Below, piece after piece: positions 1 through 8,294 of a stretch of 44,008 nucleotides of DNA. Source of the DNA: Bdellovibrionota bacterium. GTDB lineage: Bacteria; Bdellovibrionota; Bdellovibrionia; Bdellovibrionales; JAMPXM01. Every line of letters starts with the position of its first letter. Within the stretch, counting starts at the first letter, position 1. Made by a program: the position numbers and the translations under genes. Location of the stretch: the NCBI GenBank assembly GCA_963170185.1, contig CAUJGS010000070.1:1-44008 (forward strand), given 5' to 3'. The notes below the pieces were generated by a model. It was not told the DNA's origin and ran no database searches. It worked only from the letters and a program-made list of their open reading frames with translations.

Positions 1-936
1 GTCGAATTTGATCGAATCAAATGGGTAGGCCGACAAAAACTCCCAAGCTTTTACGACATTCAAATTATGTTTGCCGAAGACCGCTCCGGCCGTCAATGAG
101 CCTAAGCGCTCGCGAACTTTTACGAGTTCGGTAAGGCCCTTTAGGATCATGGCGCTAGAGCCGCGACCAGACTTCGTGACGCGTGCACGGTCGTTTTAAT
201 CAGGCGCTCCGTAGATGGAAATCGTCACGTTGGCGCGAAGGCTTGCCAATAGTTCGGCCGCTTCAGCTGTGACCAAAGTGCCGTTGGTGACGATATCAAA
301 GTGCAGGCGAATGCCACGGCCAGCGGCCATGAGCTTGGCGTGACGAGCGAGCGACTTTACGATCTCGGGGTGGAGCAATGGTTCGCCGCCGAGAAATGTG
401 ACGACGAAGTTTTCGCCTGCTGGAACAGCCGTGATCAAACGCGTGAGCAGGCTTTGCGTGGAATCGAGGTATGGCGTTTTGGTTTTTGAACCATATGTGC
501 CGTCGCCACCGGCTGCGCAGTACGTGCAAGCGAGGTTACAGACTTGCGAAACGTTGATCGTGAGCGAGCGGATTGCGGGTTCACGTAAGATCGGGCGAAT
601 GACGGTCGCGTGATCAAGCCCGCTTGCCAGCGGCCTTTGGGCCATCGCTTCGACCGGCTTTTCGTTGGACCAGAGGCTCAGTTCCTCGCGAGCTTCGGTT
701 TGATCAGGAGTCAGTGCGAGAGTCGCTTCGGGCTTGGTCAGCGAAACCAGAGCCGGCCAGGCCTCCGGAGCGAGGTTTGCGACATCCATCGTGTCGGCAT
801 GGAAGGCGACGATATGGGGGCCACGGCGAAGCGCGAGAATGTCGCGAAAACGCAGGAGTTCGAGAGTGTCGGCAGGAGACTGGCTCGATGAGTTGGCGTC
901 GGTGACTGAAGCGGCGATTGATTTTGCGTGGCTCAT
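1..936 (-). pseudogene. Radical SAM protein interrupted by an in-frame TAA (partial at window edge)
   Basis: The intact part (codons 1-246, positions 936-199) has an N-terminal domain of about 110 residues, followed by the radical SAM core. The core carries the 4Fe-4S cluster motif CNLACTYC (Cys133, Cys137, Cys140), the GGEP motif of the SAM-binding strand, and an ISIYGAPD strand. A TAA at 196-198 (minus strand) ends the frame. The same frame stays open for the next 65 codons to the window edge and reads NDRARVTKSGRGSS, which is how SPASM-type radical SAM enzymes normally continue (G-x-P-E/D-x-H-D-R). The stop therefore replaces exactly one codon and there is no shift. The start at 936 is supported by the site GGAAAGGAG upstream. 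The N-terminal domain resembles the recognition-type domain of peptide-modifying radical SAM enzymes, but no precursor peptide is evident. It is either a nonsense pseudogene or a sequence error. Confidence 0.8.
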
Positions 937-1044
937 CTCGTTCTCCTTTCCTCTGATCTAGTTTTCTGGTCTCGTCTTCTGGTCTCGCTTGCAGCGGCTC
1001 TCTTTTTTGCCTGTTGCCTAGGCCGTTTTCTTCAACATCCCGGT

Positions 1045-1192
1045 GACTGAATGACCCCAGTCCCTTACGTGTCAAAACACTCAGATCGAATTCCTTCGAT
1101 CTGGCGGAAACTGGTGTCAGGAAGCGAGTTTGACGCCTTCCGGGTGGGCTCATTGCGAGCCCGAAAACCTAGTTGGCGGGCAAAGTCGCCCG
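1045..1192. other. Cluster of stem-loops in the 937-1303 intergenic region
   Basis: This 367-base gap separates the divergent radical SAM and C15-like genes. It contains five or six consecutive inverted repeats: GACTG/CAGTC at 1045-1062, GTGT/ACAC at 1069-1080, CAGATCGAA/TTCGATCTG at 1082-1103 (9 bp perfect, 4-base loop), GGAAGCG/CGCCTTCC at 1120-1141 (one bulge), GGGCTC/GAGCCC at 1146-1162, and CGGGC/GCCCG at 1177-1192. None has a U-tract, so they are not ordinary terminators. They could form a structured 5' leader for the radical SAM gene. I could not match them to a known riboswitch class. Confidence 0.5.
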
Positions 1193-1303
1193 TCAGTCAG
1201 TTGGTGGTAGCAAAATTCGGGCGCACATGTCCGGCCGGATGATCTGCGCCAGGCTCGGCTTCCGTCGGGTTGAGCAAAACGAAAAAGGTACCGATAACGA
1301 CGT

Positions 1304-2239
1304 ATGTGGCACGTTACGCGTCGTTCCCGAGCGATGTACTTTTTCGTTTCGCTGCTGCTCTTTAGCGGCCTAGAGGCATGGGCGGCGGATAAGAATACCG
1401 AAGTCACCGTCTTGCTCACAAGCTTTGATCACTACCAGGACCCGATCAACTCGGGACAGATCGTCGCGGAGCGTATGAAACAAAGCCGGGCCTTAGCGGC
1501 TGCAGGGATAAATGTCGTCCACTGCAAAGATCTTTCGACTGACGACACGAGCGGAAAAAATGCATTCTCACGAGTTCAGCGTTGTATCAAAGATCTCAAA
1601 ACAAAACCTGACATGGTGATCTCTTTCGGAGAGAGCGACTGCGGAAAATTCAAATTAGAGACCCGGTTTGCAAATGTCGTTCAATCTGGTTCTCCGCTTG
1701 ATCCCGATTTTGGACCGGAAATAGCTTCGAGCCTACCTTTGCTGAAGATGTATTGCGCCAACAGGAGATTTCAACCTCCGTCAGAGACACAATCAGACAA
1801 AAAACCGCCGAGGAGCTCTGTGCGAGACGTCGTTGAGGTCAAGCCATCGCAGGATGCGGGATTTATCACGTGCAACAATTCGGCGTTTTTCCTGGCTCAA
1901 CACTTCAAGAAGTCCGCAGTTCCTTATGGATTTATTCACGTGCCTCGTTTTTCAAAAGAATGCCGTCTCAATCAGAAAACGCAAAAAGAAGTTTTTGCGT
2001 CTATGGAGCTGATGATTCTGGCCGCTGCTGAGAACTTCCGCTCAAAAACTCGTTCGGGACAAAGTGGCGAAGAGTTTCAGCCGAAAAACCATTCCGAAGC
2101 GCTGGCGGAAGAATCCGCTATCAAAAAGAGTTCGGCCGACCTATGCGAAAAAGAGTTCTATTCGGAGTTGCTCAAAGGCTACGCCCCTCACGAAGGCATT
2201 TCCTCGCCACCGTCTCGCCGGCGAGAGGTGACCAAATAG
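1304..2239 (+). CDS. Exported peptidase C15 (pyroglutamyl peptidase I)-like protein
   Basis: The protein (311 aa) has an N-terminal signal peptide (RRSRA, then a hydrophobic stretch ending LEAWA), so it is probably periplasmic. The body follows the C15 fold pattern. LLTSFDHYQDPINSG matches the VLLTGFxPFGG...NPS opening strand, and SFGESDCGKFKLETRFANV matches the region carrying the catalytic Glu (here Glu119). AGFITCNN carries the expected nucleophile Cys190, and GFIHVP carries His212. Spacing between Cys and His is about that of the family. Known C15 enzymes remove N-terminal pyroglutamate and are usually cytosolic and about 200-220 aa. This one is exported, with an inserted loop around 150-180 and a C-terminal extension of roughly 90 residues. 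A start at 1334 is possible, but the basic residues needed for a signal peptide favour 1304. Function as an active aminopeptidase is inference. Confidence 0.65.
   Translation: MWHVTRRSRAMYFFVSLLLFSGLEAWAADKNTEVTVLLTSFDHYQDPINSGQIVAERMKQSRALAAAGINVVHCKDLSTDDTSGKNAFSRVQRCIKDLKTKPDMVISFGESDCGKFKLETRFANVVQSGSPLDPDFGPEIASSLPLLKMYCANRRFQPPSETQSDKKPPRSSVRDVVEVKPSQDAGFITCNNSAFFLAQHFKKSAVPYGFIHVPRFSKECRLNQKTQKEVFASMELMILAAAENFRSKTRSGQSGEEFQPKNHSEALAEESAIKKSSADLCEKEFYSELLKGYAPHEGISSPPSRRREVTK
2208..2230. terminator. Stem-loop in the last codons of the C15-like gene
   Basis: CACC-g-TCTCGCC pairs with GGCGAGA-GGTG (11 pairs, one bulged G; the innermost pairs must open to form a loop). It lies 7 bases before the stop codon at 2237-2239, and the convergent PBP gene ends at 2259. 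There is no T-tract. It may be a 3' end-forming or stabilising hairpin, which is inference. Confidence 0.35.
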
Positions 2240-2258
2240 ACGACACCGCCAACCTTTT

Positions 2259-4724
2259 CTAAAAGAAGCTGGAAGACGGTTTGGAGTCTTTGAGCTCGAT
2301 CAGAGGAACTGGCGCTTTAACGAGATCGCCGATGCCTTCGTACTTGCTTAAGTCATCCGCTTCCAGAGTCTTCACGTGAACCGTGTCGGGCCAAGGAAAG
2401 TCTGTTTGAGCAGCGGCACGCTTGGAGAGTTTTTGCGATTGCAGCATGAACTGCGACCAAATCGGCACGGCGCCTGATCCGCCGGTGAGGCCGTGCGAGG
2501 TGTTGTCGTCGTATCCGACCCATACCACCGCAGTTTGCGAGGGTGTGAAGCCCGCGAACCAAGAATCCTTTTTGTCGTTGGTCGTTCCGGTTTTTCCGGC
2601 AGCGGGGCCGATAAGGCCAAGCAGGCGTGCCGCGCGCCCAGTGCCCTGGTCGACGGCGTTTTTTAATATGCCGACGAGCATCGCGGCTGCCTCGGTGTTC
2701 ACGACGACATCCGCCGTTGGTCGGAAGCTATGTAGCTCGCGCCCGGTGAGGTCTTCGACGCGGTATAAGGTTGAAAGAGGAACGCGCGAACCAAGGCGTG
2801 TGAGGGCCGTGTAAGACTCTAGAACTTCAAGCGGTGAAAGTTCGAACGCACCAAGCGCTAGCGAAGGAAGGTTTTCGAGTTTCGAACTGATCCCCATTCG
2901 GCGGGCGAGGTCGATAACATTTTTGATGCCGACATCTTGCCCAAGACGTGCGGTTGAAACATTGAGAGATTCAACCAGCGCAAACCATAGCGGAACCGTG
3001 CCGCGATACTTGCCGTCGTAATTTTTCGGTGTCCACGACTGGCCTTCGTACTTGATGGTGTAGGCGCTGTCGTCGATCTCTGTTTCTGGATCAAATGGCT
3101 CACCGTTGTGGGTGCCGGACTCAAGTGCCGCCAGAAACACAAAAGGCTTCATCACAGAACCGACTTGGCGTCGGCTATCGATGGCGCGGTTGTATTGCGT
3201 GGCTGTGTAACTGCGGCCGCCGACGATCGCAGTGATAAATCCCGAGGAAGGATCGGCCGAGATCAAGAGGGCCTCGAGGTGTTTGCCCTTTGCTTTGATC
3301 TTTTTAACCTGTGCGGCCGACGTTTCGATTTTTTCTAATCCCTCGCGAACGGCCTTTTGAGCGGCATCTTGTGCGCGCAGATCAAGAGTGGTGTAGACGC
3401 GAAGTCCGGACGAGAGATCAAACCCGAGCCTCTCAAGTTCTCGCCTTGCCGCTTTCACGAAGTAAGGGGCTGGTTCCGTCATCGCGCGCGCCGGTGTCTT
3501 TGGAAGCGGTTCGGCGTTTGCCTGCATGTATGTGGCGTTGTCGATTCGGCCGGACTCAAGCATTTTGTCGAGCACGCGAGTTCGGCGTTTGAGTGAGGCT
3601 TCGGGTTTGGTGAACGGGTTGAACATGCCTGGGCTGTTCAGCACGGCGGCGAGAAGCGAGCACTCGTGTAGCGCGAGGCTTTCGATAGGTTTGGCAAAAT
3701 AATAGTGCGAGGCGGCTGCGAACCCACGGACTTCAAATGGTCCGTTCTGGCCCATGTAGATGAGATTCAAGTAGGTTTCGAGAATGTCCTCTTTCGAGGC
3801 GTGCCGTTCGACTAAAAACGCCATCGCGATTTCGGTGAACTTGCGTTTGAGAGTTTTTTCTTCCGTCAGGAAGTAGTTCTTCACGAGCTGCTGCGTGATG
3901 GTGCTGCCGCCTTGAGCGAAGCGGCCTCGACGAAGGTTCGCGACGACCGCGCGAAGCAGAGCCGTGAAGCTGATCCCGGCATGATCCAAAAAACCTGGGT
4001 CTTCGATCGCGAGCAGAGCATCTTTGCAGGTTGGCGGAATTTGGCCAAGATTCACTTCCGTGCGAAGCGTTGGGCGATCTCCGTAGTATTGAGCAAACAG
4101 CTCGGGTGTAAGGACAGAGGCTTCGACGGCGCGCGGATTGGCTCCGGCAAACGTGCCCAAAACTTCGAACTCGCCGCTTGCCAGTTTCCCGAAGGCGATG
4201 ATCTGAACAGGCTCGGCCTCGAGCCCGCCATCCGGCGCGCTCGAGTTCAGAATCGCCCCGGCTGAAAAGTCGGAATCGGAAGCGGGGCGATGTCGAAAGG
4301 CGACGCAGGCCGTGATGGCCTCACGTGCTTCGCTGCTTGAGGTGTCACTTGCCGGGAACGCGTCTAACGGGAGAATCGATTGGCAGCCGTCACCTGGCCA
4401 AACGCTGTAATCCATCGGCTGCAAGGGCTGGCCGAATTCGCGAGCGCGGTATCCGCGACGGGTGAAAATTTGAACAAGGTCTTGTGGTTTTAAGGCATAG
4501 CCGATTCGGATAAGCTCAGGAGCTGAATAAAACTCGACCGGTGGCGCGAAGCGTTTTTGCGCAAAACGGTCGGCGATCTCTCGATCTAAGCGAAAGGCCC
4601 AAACCCCGACGATCAGGGTCGCGACTCCGAGGATCGCAAGTAGCCCAAGGAAGCTCCAAAGCAGCCAGCGACGTTTTCGTGGAGTGGATGCTTGTGCTTC
4701 AGGAGGCGTTTGCGTGTCGGTCAT
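2259..4724 (-). CDS. mrcB: Class A penicillin-binding protein (PBP1B-like transglycosylase/transpeptidase)
   Basis: This bifunctional peptidoglycan synthase (821 aa) is anchored in the inner membrane and polymerises lipid II and cross-links stem peptides. It has a basic cytosolic N-terminus, one membrane segment at about 20-43, and a UB2H-like region after it (VEFYSAPELIRIGYALKPQDL, about 63-83), which points to PBP1B rather than PBP1A. The GT51 domain spans about 220-400, with catalytic Glu241 in AIEDPGFLDHAG and the RFAQGGSTITQQLVKN motif. The transpeptidase domain has Ser523 in GSVMKPF (SxxK), SLN at 586-588 (SxN) and KTGT at 711-714. All catalytic motifs are intact. Unusual is an insertion of about 70 residues (roughly 108-180) between the UB2H-like and GT51 parts, containing two Cys. 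It is divergent from the GroES-like gene, with start codons about 88 bases apart. Confidence 0.93.
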   Translation of the reverse strand: MTDTQTPPEAQASTPRKRRWLLWSFLGLLAILGVATLIVGVWAFRLDREIADRFAQKRFAPPVEFYSAPELIRIGYALKPQDLVQIFTRRGYRAREFGQPLQPMDYSVWPGDGCQSILPLDAFPASDTSSSEAREAITACVAFRHRPASDSDFSAGAILNSSAPDGGLEAEPVQIIAFGKLASGEFEVLGTFAGANPRAVEASVLTPELFAQYYGDRPTLRTEVNLGQIPPTCKDALLAIEDPGFLDHAGISFTALLRAVVANLRRGRFAQGGSTITQQLVKNYFLTEEKTLKRKFTEIAMAFLVERHASKEDILETYLNLIYMGQNGPFEVRGFAAASHYYFAKPIESLALHECSLLAAVLNSPGMFNPFTKPEASLKRRTRVLDKMLESGRIDNATYMQANAEPLPKTPARAMTEPAPYFVKAARRELERLGFDLSSGLRVYTTLDLRAQDAAQKAVREGLEKIETSAAQVKKIKAKGKHLEALLISADPSSGFITAIVGGRSYTATQYNRAIDSRRQVGSVMKPFVFLAALESGTHNGEPFDPETEIDDSAYTIKYEGQSWTPKNYDGKYRGTVPLWFALVESLNVSTARLGQDVGIKNVIDLARRMGISSKLENLPSLALGAFELSPLEVLESYTALTRLGSRVPLSTLYRVEDLTGRELHSFRPTADVVVNTEAAAMLVGILKNAVDQGTGRAARLLGLIGPAAGKTGTTNDKKDSWFAGFTPSQTAVVWVGYDDNTSHGLTGGSGAVPIWSQFMLQSQKLSKRAAAQTDFPWPDTVHVKTLEADDLSKYEGIGDLVKAPVPLIELKDSKPSSSFF

Positions 4725-4811
4725 CGTTTCCGTGATCTCCTCGTTCTTGCTTCTCGGGATGAATCACAATAGTAAGAAACCCGCTGAGTGTCCAATCGAG
4801 GTGATGACGAG

Positions 4812-5384
4812 ATGGCTAAAACAAAAAAGAATCTGAAATCTAAAACAAAGTCCCAAAAACCAAAGGTGGCGAAGCCGAAGGCGAAAGCTGCGAAGGCGAA
4901 AAAGCCGACCAAGGTAGCCGCTAAACCGAAAGCGAAACCTGCGAAGAAGAAAACAACCAAGTCGGCTGCGCCTAAGATGAAAGCAGTAGTGAAAGCTGTA
5001 CCGAAAGCAGTTAAGAAAACTGCGGCGAAAACTGTGGCGAAGTCCGGCGCAAAGCCAAAGCTGACGTTGGTTAAAACGACTTCGAAGTCGCTGGGCTTTT
5101 TGACGCCACTGGATGATCGCATTTTGGTGGAAAAGCTGGGTGCGAGCGATCGCACGCCCGGTGGCTTGTACATTCCCGACATGGCGCAAGAGCGTCCAAA
5201 CAAGGGGAAGGTTGTCGCCGTCGGCCATGGTCGTCGCGATAAAAAGGGCCGTGTACGTCCACTGGATGTGCAAGTAGGTGATGTGGTTTTGTTCACGCAG
5301 TGGGCGGGTGGCGAAATCGAACTCGATGGTGCGACTTTTCTTATCATGCGTGAGACCGATGTACTCGGTGTTGCGTTGGAATAG
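4812..5384 (+). CDS. GroES-like co-chaperonin with a Lys/Ala/Pro-rich N-terminal tail
   Basis: The protein has 190 aa from ATG 4812, which is preceded by GAGGTGA at 7 bases. An upstream in-frame GTG at 4788 lacks such a site. Residues 1 to about 90 are almost only Lys, Ala, Pro, Thr and Val, in repeats such as KPKAKAAKAKKP and VKKTAAKTVAK, like the C-terminal tails of histone H1 or bacterial H1-like proteins. Residues from about 95 to the end are a complete GroES (Cpn10) domain: FLTPLDDRILVEKL, the mobile loop TPGGLYIPD that contacts the chaperonin, GKVVAVGHGRRDKKGRVRPLDVQVGD, and the closing FLIMRETDVLGV. No groEL is next to it. It is probably a second, specialised GroES. The tail predicts binding to nucleic acid or an acidic surface, which is inference. 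A perfect stem-loop follows at 5439. Confidence 0.85.
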   Translation: MAKTKKNLKSKTKSQKPKVAKPKAKAAKAKKPTKVAAKPKAKPAKKKTTKSAAPKMKAVVKAVPKAVKKTAAKTVAKSGAKPKLTLVKTTSKSLGFLTPLDDRILVEKLGASDRTPGGLYIPDMAQERPNKGKVVAVGHGRRDKKGRVRPLDVQVGDVVLFTQWAGGEIELDGATFLIMRETDVLGVALE

Positions 5385-5438
5385 ATGCGAAGTAGGCAGC
5401 GTGAGAATCGCTCCAAGTTTTTTGACGCCAATGCTCTC

Positions 5439-5470
5439 GAAAGCCAGTCCTAGACTGGCTTTCCTGTTTT
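5439..5470 (+). terminator. Stem-loop terminator after the GroES-like gene
   Basis: GAAAGCCAGTC pairs perfectly with GACTGGCTTTC (11 bp, 3-base loop CTA), followed by CTGTTTTGG. It lies 55 bases after the stop codon and ahead of the porin-like gene. The T-run is short and broken, so strength is uncertain. Confidence 0.65.
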
Positions 5471-5602
5471 GGTGGCAATGTCGCTCTATGGAGAGAAGCT
5501 GCCGACATATTGTGATGTATGGCAACGTAATGTTTCTATTGACCGAATACCATGATTTGATGCCGACTAGGGGAGTTCAAGCGACATCGTAGGAGGTAAG
5601 AG

Positions 5603-7060
5603 ATGGTTCAGCCGTGTAATTCCAAACGAGTGATGGGGGCTTCTCTGGTTTCTGCGTTCATCGCAGCCGCAATGGCGCTCGTCGTTCTTGTCTCCGCGTC
5701 GGTCTCTCAAGCTGCCGATCTGCAATGGGGCGGGCTTTACCGCTTCGAAGGCAATCTGATCAACAATCCGGAACTATCGTCTTCGCCGCGTGCGAAGACC
5801 TACATGCTTCATCACCTGATCTTACAACCGAAGATCGTCGCGGCCGACGGTATGACGGTCTTTGGTCGCTTCGACATGCTCAATTCTGGATTTGGGGCTA
5901 ACTCGCAAGCGGGCGCCTTCATCGGTCAGGGTGTCGGTAGCGGTACACCAACGGGCATTGACGATAGCAACGTACTTTCCCGCAATCAGGCCGTCAGCAA
6001 TTTACAGATCTCAGAACTCTACATGAGTTGGACTCAGGAGTTTGGTCAGCTTGTGGTCGGACGTGCACCTTTGCACTTCGGTCTCGGCGCATGGTTCAAC
6101 TCTGGCCGTGGCAACTTCGACCATTATCTTTCGACACTCGACATGGTTGGATACAAGATCGTCACCGGAAACCTCTTCATCATGCCGATTCTTGGCAAAG
6201 TGAATGAAGGCAGTGTCGATCAAGAAGACGACGTGAACGACTACATGGTTCACGCTCAATACGACAATCCGGAAACTGAACTCTCTATTGGGCTTCTCTA
6301 CCAGGCTCGTAATGGTGGGAAGAACGATATCGTAACTGGCAGCGACTACGTCGGCGGACCGGGCTCGACAGTTATTGGCGGTTACAAACATTCGTACATC
6401 GGCATCTTCTCATCGCAGAAGCTCAAGGACGTAACGGTTGCTGTTGAAGCCGGAATTCTTAGTGGCGACACCGGCGTGCGTACGGCGGGTGGCGCAGATG
6501 TGAAACTCAATGCGTTTGGTTTGGCAGCGGAAGTCGCTTGGAAACCAGAGACATCGAAGTGGAGTTCGGTCGTGAAAGCGGGTTTTGCGACGGGTGATGA
6601 TCCGGGCACTCTTGATACGAACGAGAGCTTCACGTTTAGCCGAAACTACCGCGTTGGTCAGTTGATGTTCACGCATCCACTTGGTCAGCGTGACTTCTTG
6701 CGCACAGGCCTCACGCGTAACGTTGCAGTGGGTTCCACTGGTAACCAAATCGACACGGAAGCCATTTCAAATGCGATGTATATCGCGCCGGCGGTTCAAT
6801 ACCAATCGAGCGACGCATGGGCGTTTGGCGGAACATTTATCCTTGGCCGTCTCAACAAAGAGCCTATTGCGGGCGGTTCGACTGCCACGGATCTTGGATA
6901 TGAGTTTGATTTGAATATGACGTGGACACCATTTGATCGCTTCACATGGACCACGGAACTGGGCCTCTTCTTGCCAGGCGAAACCTGGAAGGCTGGCCCC
7001 GCGAACTTGGATAACTCGTTCGCGTACGGAATCACGACCAAGGCCGCCGTTCGCTTTTAA
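5603..7060 (+). CDS. Outer-membrane beta-barrel (porin-like) protein
   Basis: The product (485 aa) has a long signal peptide: a basic start, then a hydrophobic core ending VSASVSQA before ADLQWGG. A very strong ribosome site, GTAGGAGGTAAGAG, directly precedes ATG 5603. The mature protein shows alternating polar/hydrophobic strands with Gly- and aromatic-rich turns throughout (YRFEGNL, FGRFDMLN, LVVGRAPLHFG, YEFDLNMTWT, FTWTTELGLF). It ends in ...KAAVRF, the terminal Phe typical of proteins inserted by the BAM complex. Length fits a barrel of 16 or more strands. I cannot name the transported solute, and homology to a named porin is not clear. It is transcribed alone, since a strong terminator follows at 7137. 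Confidence 0.75.
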   Translation: MVQPCNSKRVMGASLVSAFIAAAMALVVLVSASVSQAADLQWGGLYRFEGNLINNPELSSSPRAKTYMLHHLILQPKIVAADGMTVFGRFDMLNSGFGANSQAGAFIGQGVGSGTPTGIDDSNVLSRNQAVSNLQISELYMSWTQEFGQLVVGRAPLHFGLGAWFNSGRGNFDHYLSTLDMVGYKIVTGNLFIMPILGKVNEGSVDQEDDVNDYMVHAQYDNPETELSIGLLYQARNGGKNDIVTGSDYVGGPGSTVIGGYKHSYIGIFSSQKLKDVTVAVEAGILSGDTGVRTAGGADVKLNAFGLAAEVAWKPETSKWSSVVKAGFATGDDPGTLDTNESFTFSRNYRVGQLMFTHPLGQRDFLRTGLTRNVAVGSTGNQIDTEAISNAMYIAPAVQYQSSDAWAFGGTFILGRLNKEPIAGGSTATDLGYEFDLNMTWTPFDRFTWTTELGLFLPGETWKAGPANLDNSFAYGITTKAAVRF

Positions 7061-7136
7061 CGCATCTTGATCGCATCTTGCTTGAACATCTTAGACGACA
7101 TCTAGAACGCAACATGACGGAATGGCGGAGCAGGGC

Positions 7137-7165
7137 CCTGGGGGAGCAATCCCCCAGGTTTTTTT
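7137..7165 (+). terminator. Rho-independent terminator after the porin-like gene
   Basis: CCTGGGGG pairs perfectly with CCCCCAGG (8 bp, loop AGCAAT), followed directly by seven T. This is a textbook intrinsic terminator for the gene ending at 7060. Confidence 0.92.
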
Positions 7166-7252
7166 CTTTCTGGCACCTCCGTGCCAGAAAGAAACTGCTT
7201 GTGTCGCTGCGGCCTCCGGCCTTCGCTGCTTTTCGTGCAGGGGCACGAAAAG
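7163..7252. repeat. Tandem perfect hairpins between convergent genes
   Basis: Directly after the terminator come further inverted repeats. TTTCTTTCTGGCAC/GTGCCAGAAAGAAA at 7163-7194 is a perfect 14-bp stem with loop CTCC. GGCC/GGCC lies at 7211-7221. CTTTTCGTGC/GCACGAAAAG at 7229-7252 is a perfect 10-bp stem with loop AGGG. The gene on the other strand ends at 7266, so the first of these could end its transcripts, since the minus-strand reading finishes in a pyrimidine-rich arm. The number of stems exceeds what two convergent genes need. Confidence 0.75.
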
Positions 7253-7265
7253 ATTGGGAGAGGGC

Positions 7266-8156
7266 TTATTTTGCGAAGACTAGTTCTAGGCCTGGTGAGG
7301 CTTTTGAAGCCACTTGGTCGATTTTGTCACCCGAGACTTCGATGTGCAGAGTCTCGTTTGAGTTTGCGTAGTACACGGAGGCCGTGAGAGCGAAGAGCTT
7401 GTATGCCTGGTCCGCGACTCGAACTCCGTTCGAGCTCCACAGTGTTGCGCGAGTTCCCTCTTCGTTGACGATTGGTGGGCCGCCCGCAGCGAGGCTCACG
7501 AGCTTCAACTCCGAAAGGTCTGTGCCCCAGCCCACAGGAAGATCGGCATAAACGCGAACGCGTGAGATAATGCGCTCGTTCGAGAAATACGAAACCGTCC
7601 CGATGTACGACTTTGTACCAGAGTAAGCTGGCGCTTTTGAGTCCAGAACAACCGCGAGGAAGCGATTGGGAAGCATGGAGTTTGGAACCTCGATCTCAAA
7701 CAACGTGCTCGTCGTGGCTTCGACTTTTTTTCCTGTGTTGACGTTGAGGAGGCGTGTGATGTCGGAAGCTCCACAGCAGCCGTACTCGCGAATGCCGACG
7801 AAGCCGGTTCCAGGGAAGACGACTTCTGCACCTTGCTCTTGTGCTGTCCACATGACTTTGTCGAAACGTTTTTTATCTGTTCCGCGAACTTCGAGTTTCA
7901 CGTTGCCCTGCATGCCTTCCGCGCCAGTGAAGCGACGGGTTTCGATGGTGGCTTTCGCGAGGAAGTCTGTTGGGTAACCGAGGTCGAAGTAGCGAGTTTC
8001 AACGGCTTCGAGTACTTCCATGCCGTCGGCATTTTTGTAGACTTTGAATGATGCCGACGAGCTGTCGAAGTAATCCACGGCGATTGAGGTCGCGACAGCG
8101 GTCGCGCTAAGTGCGAGGGAGGCGATCGCGAGAGCGGTCAGGCGAGAGAGTTTCAT
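7266..8156 (-). CDS. Exported protein of unknown function
   Basis: The protein (296 aa) starts at ATG 8156 behind a clear AAGGAG. It has a standard Sec signal peptide, MKLSRLTALAIASLALSATAVA, and no lipobox Cys or later membrane segment, so the product is periplasmic or secreted. The mature part is rich in beta-type segments with evenly spread charged residues, and includes a Cys-Cys pair in REYGCCGASD. I recognise no enzyme motif. It is flanked on both sides by terminators, so it forms its own transcription unit. Confidence 0.6.
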   Translation of the reverse strand: MKLSRLTALAIASLALSATAVATSIAVDYFDSSSASFKVYKNADGMEVLEAVETRYFDLGYPTDFLAKATIETRRFTGAEGMQGNVKLEVRGTDKKRFDKVMWTAQEQGAEVVFPGTGFVGIREYGCCGASDITRLLNVNTGKKVEATTSTLFEIEVPNSMLPNRFLAVVLDSKAPAYSGTKSYIGTVSYFSNERIISRVRVYADLPVGWGTDLSELKLVSLAAGGPPIVNEEGTRATLWSSNGVRVADQAYKLFALTASVYYANSNETLHIEVSGDKIDQVASKASPGLELVFAK

Positions 8157-8294
8157 AAGGCTCCTTCATGTGAGCGTTGGTTTGTGAGGGGTTTCGCTGA
8201 GGGTGCCTATCAGAGCGGATGACGCGCCACAATCTCGGACATGGAGCTTGGAGGAAAAACGCTGGAAGGTATGAGGAAGATAGCTTTGAAACAG

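Noticed and set aside
704-1153. A 149-codon open frame on the minus strand overlapping the radical SAM gene start
   Set aside because: It has a strongly Arg-biased, non-protein-like composition and overlaps the well-supported radical SAM frame; it is a shadow.
1051-1242. A 63-codon plus-strand frame that could be a peptide precursor for the radical SAM enzyme
   Set aside because: It spans all the hairpins, lacks a ribosome site and leader/core features, and runs opposite to the radical SAM gene.
1289-1296. ACCGATAA as a sigma-28 -10 element before the C15-like gene
   Set aside because: One mismatch, no TAAA at the right distance, and it would place the transcript start at the start codon.
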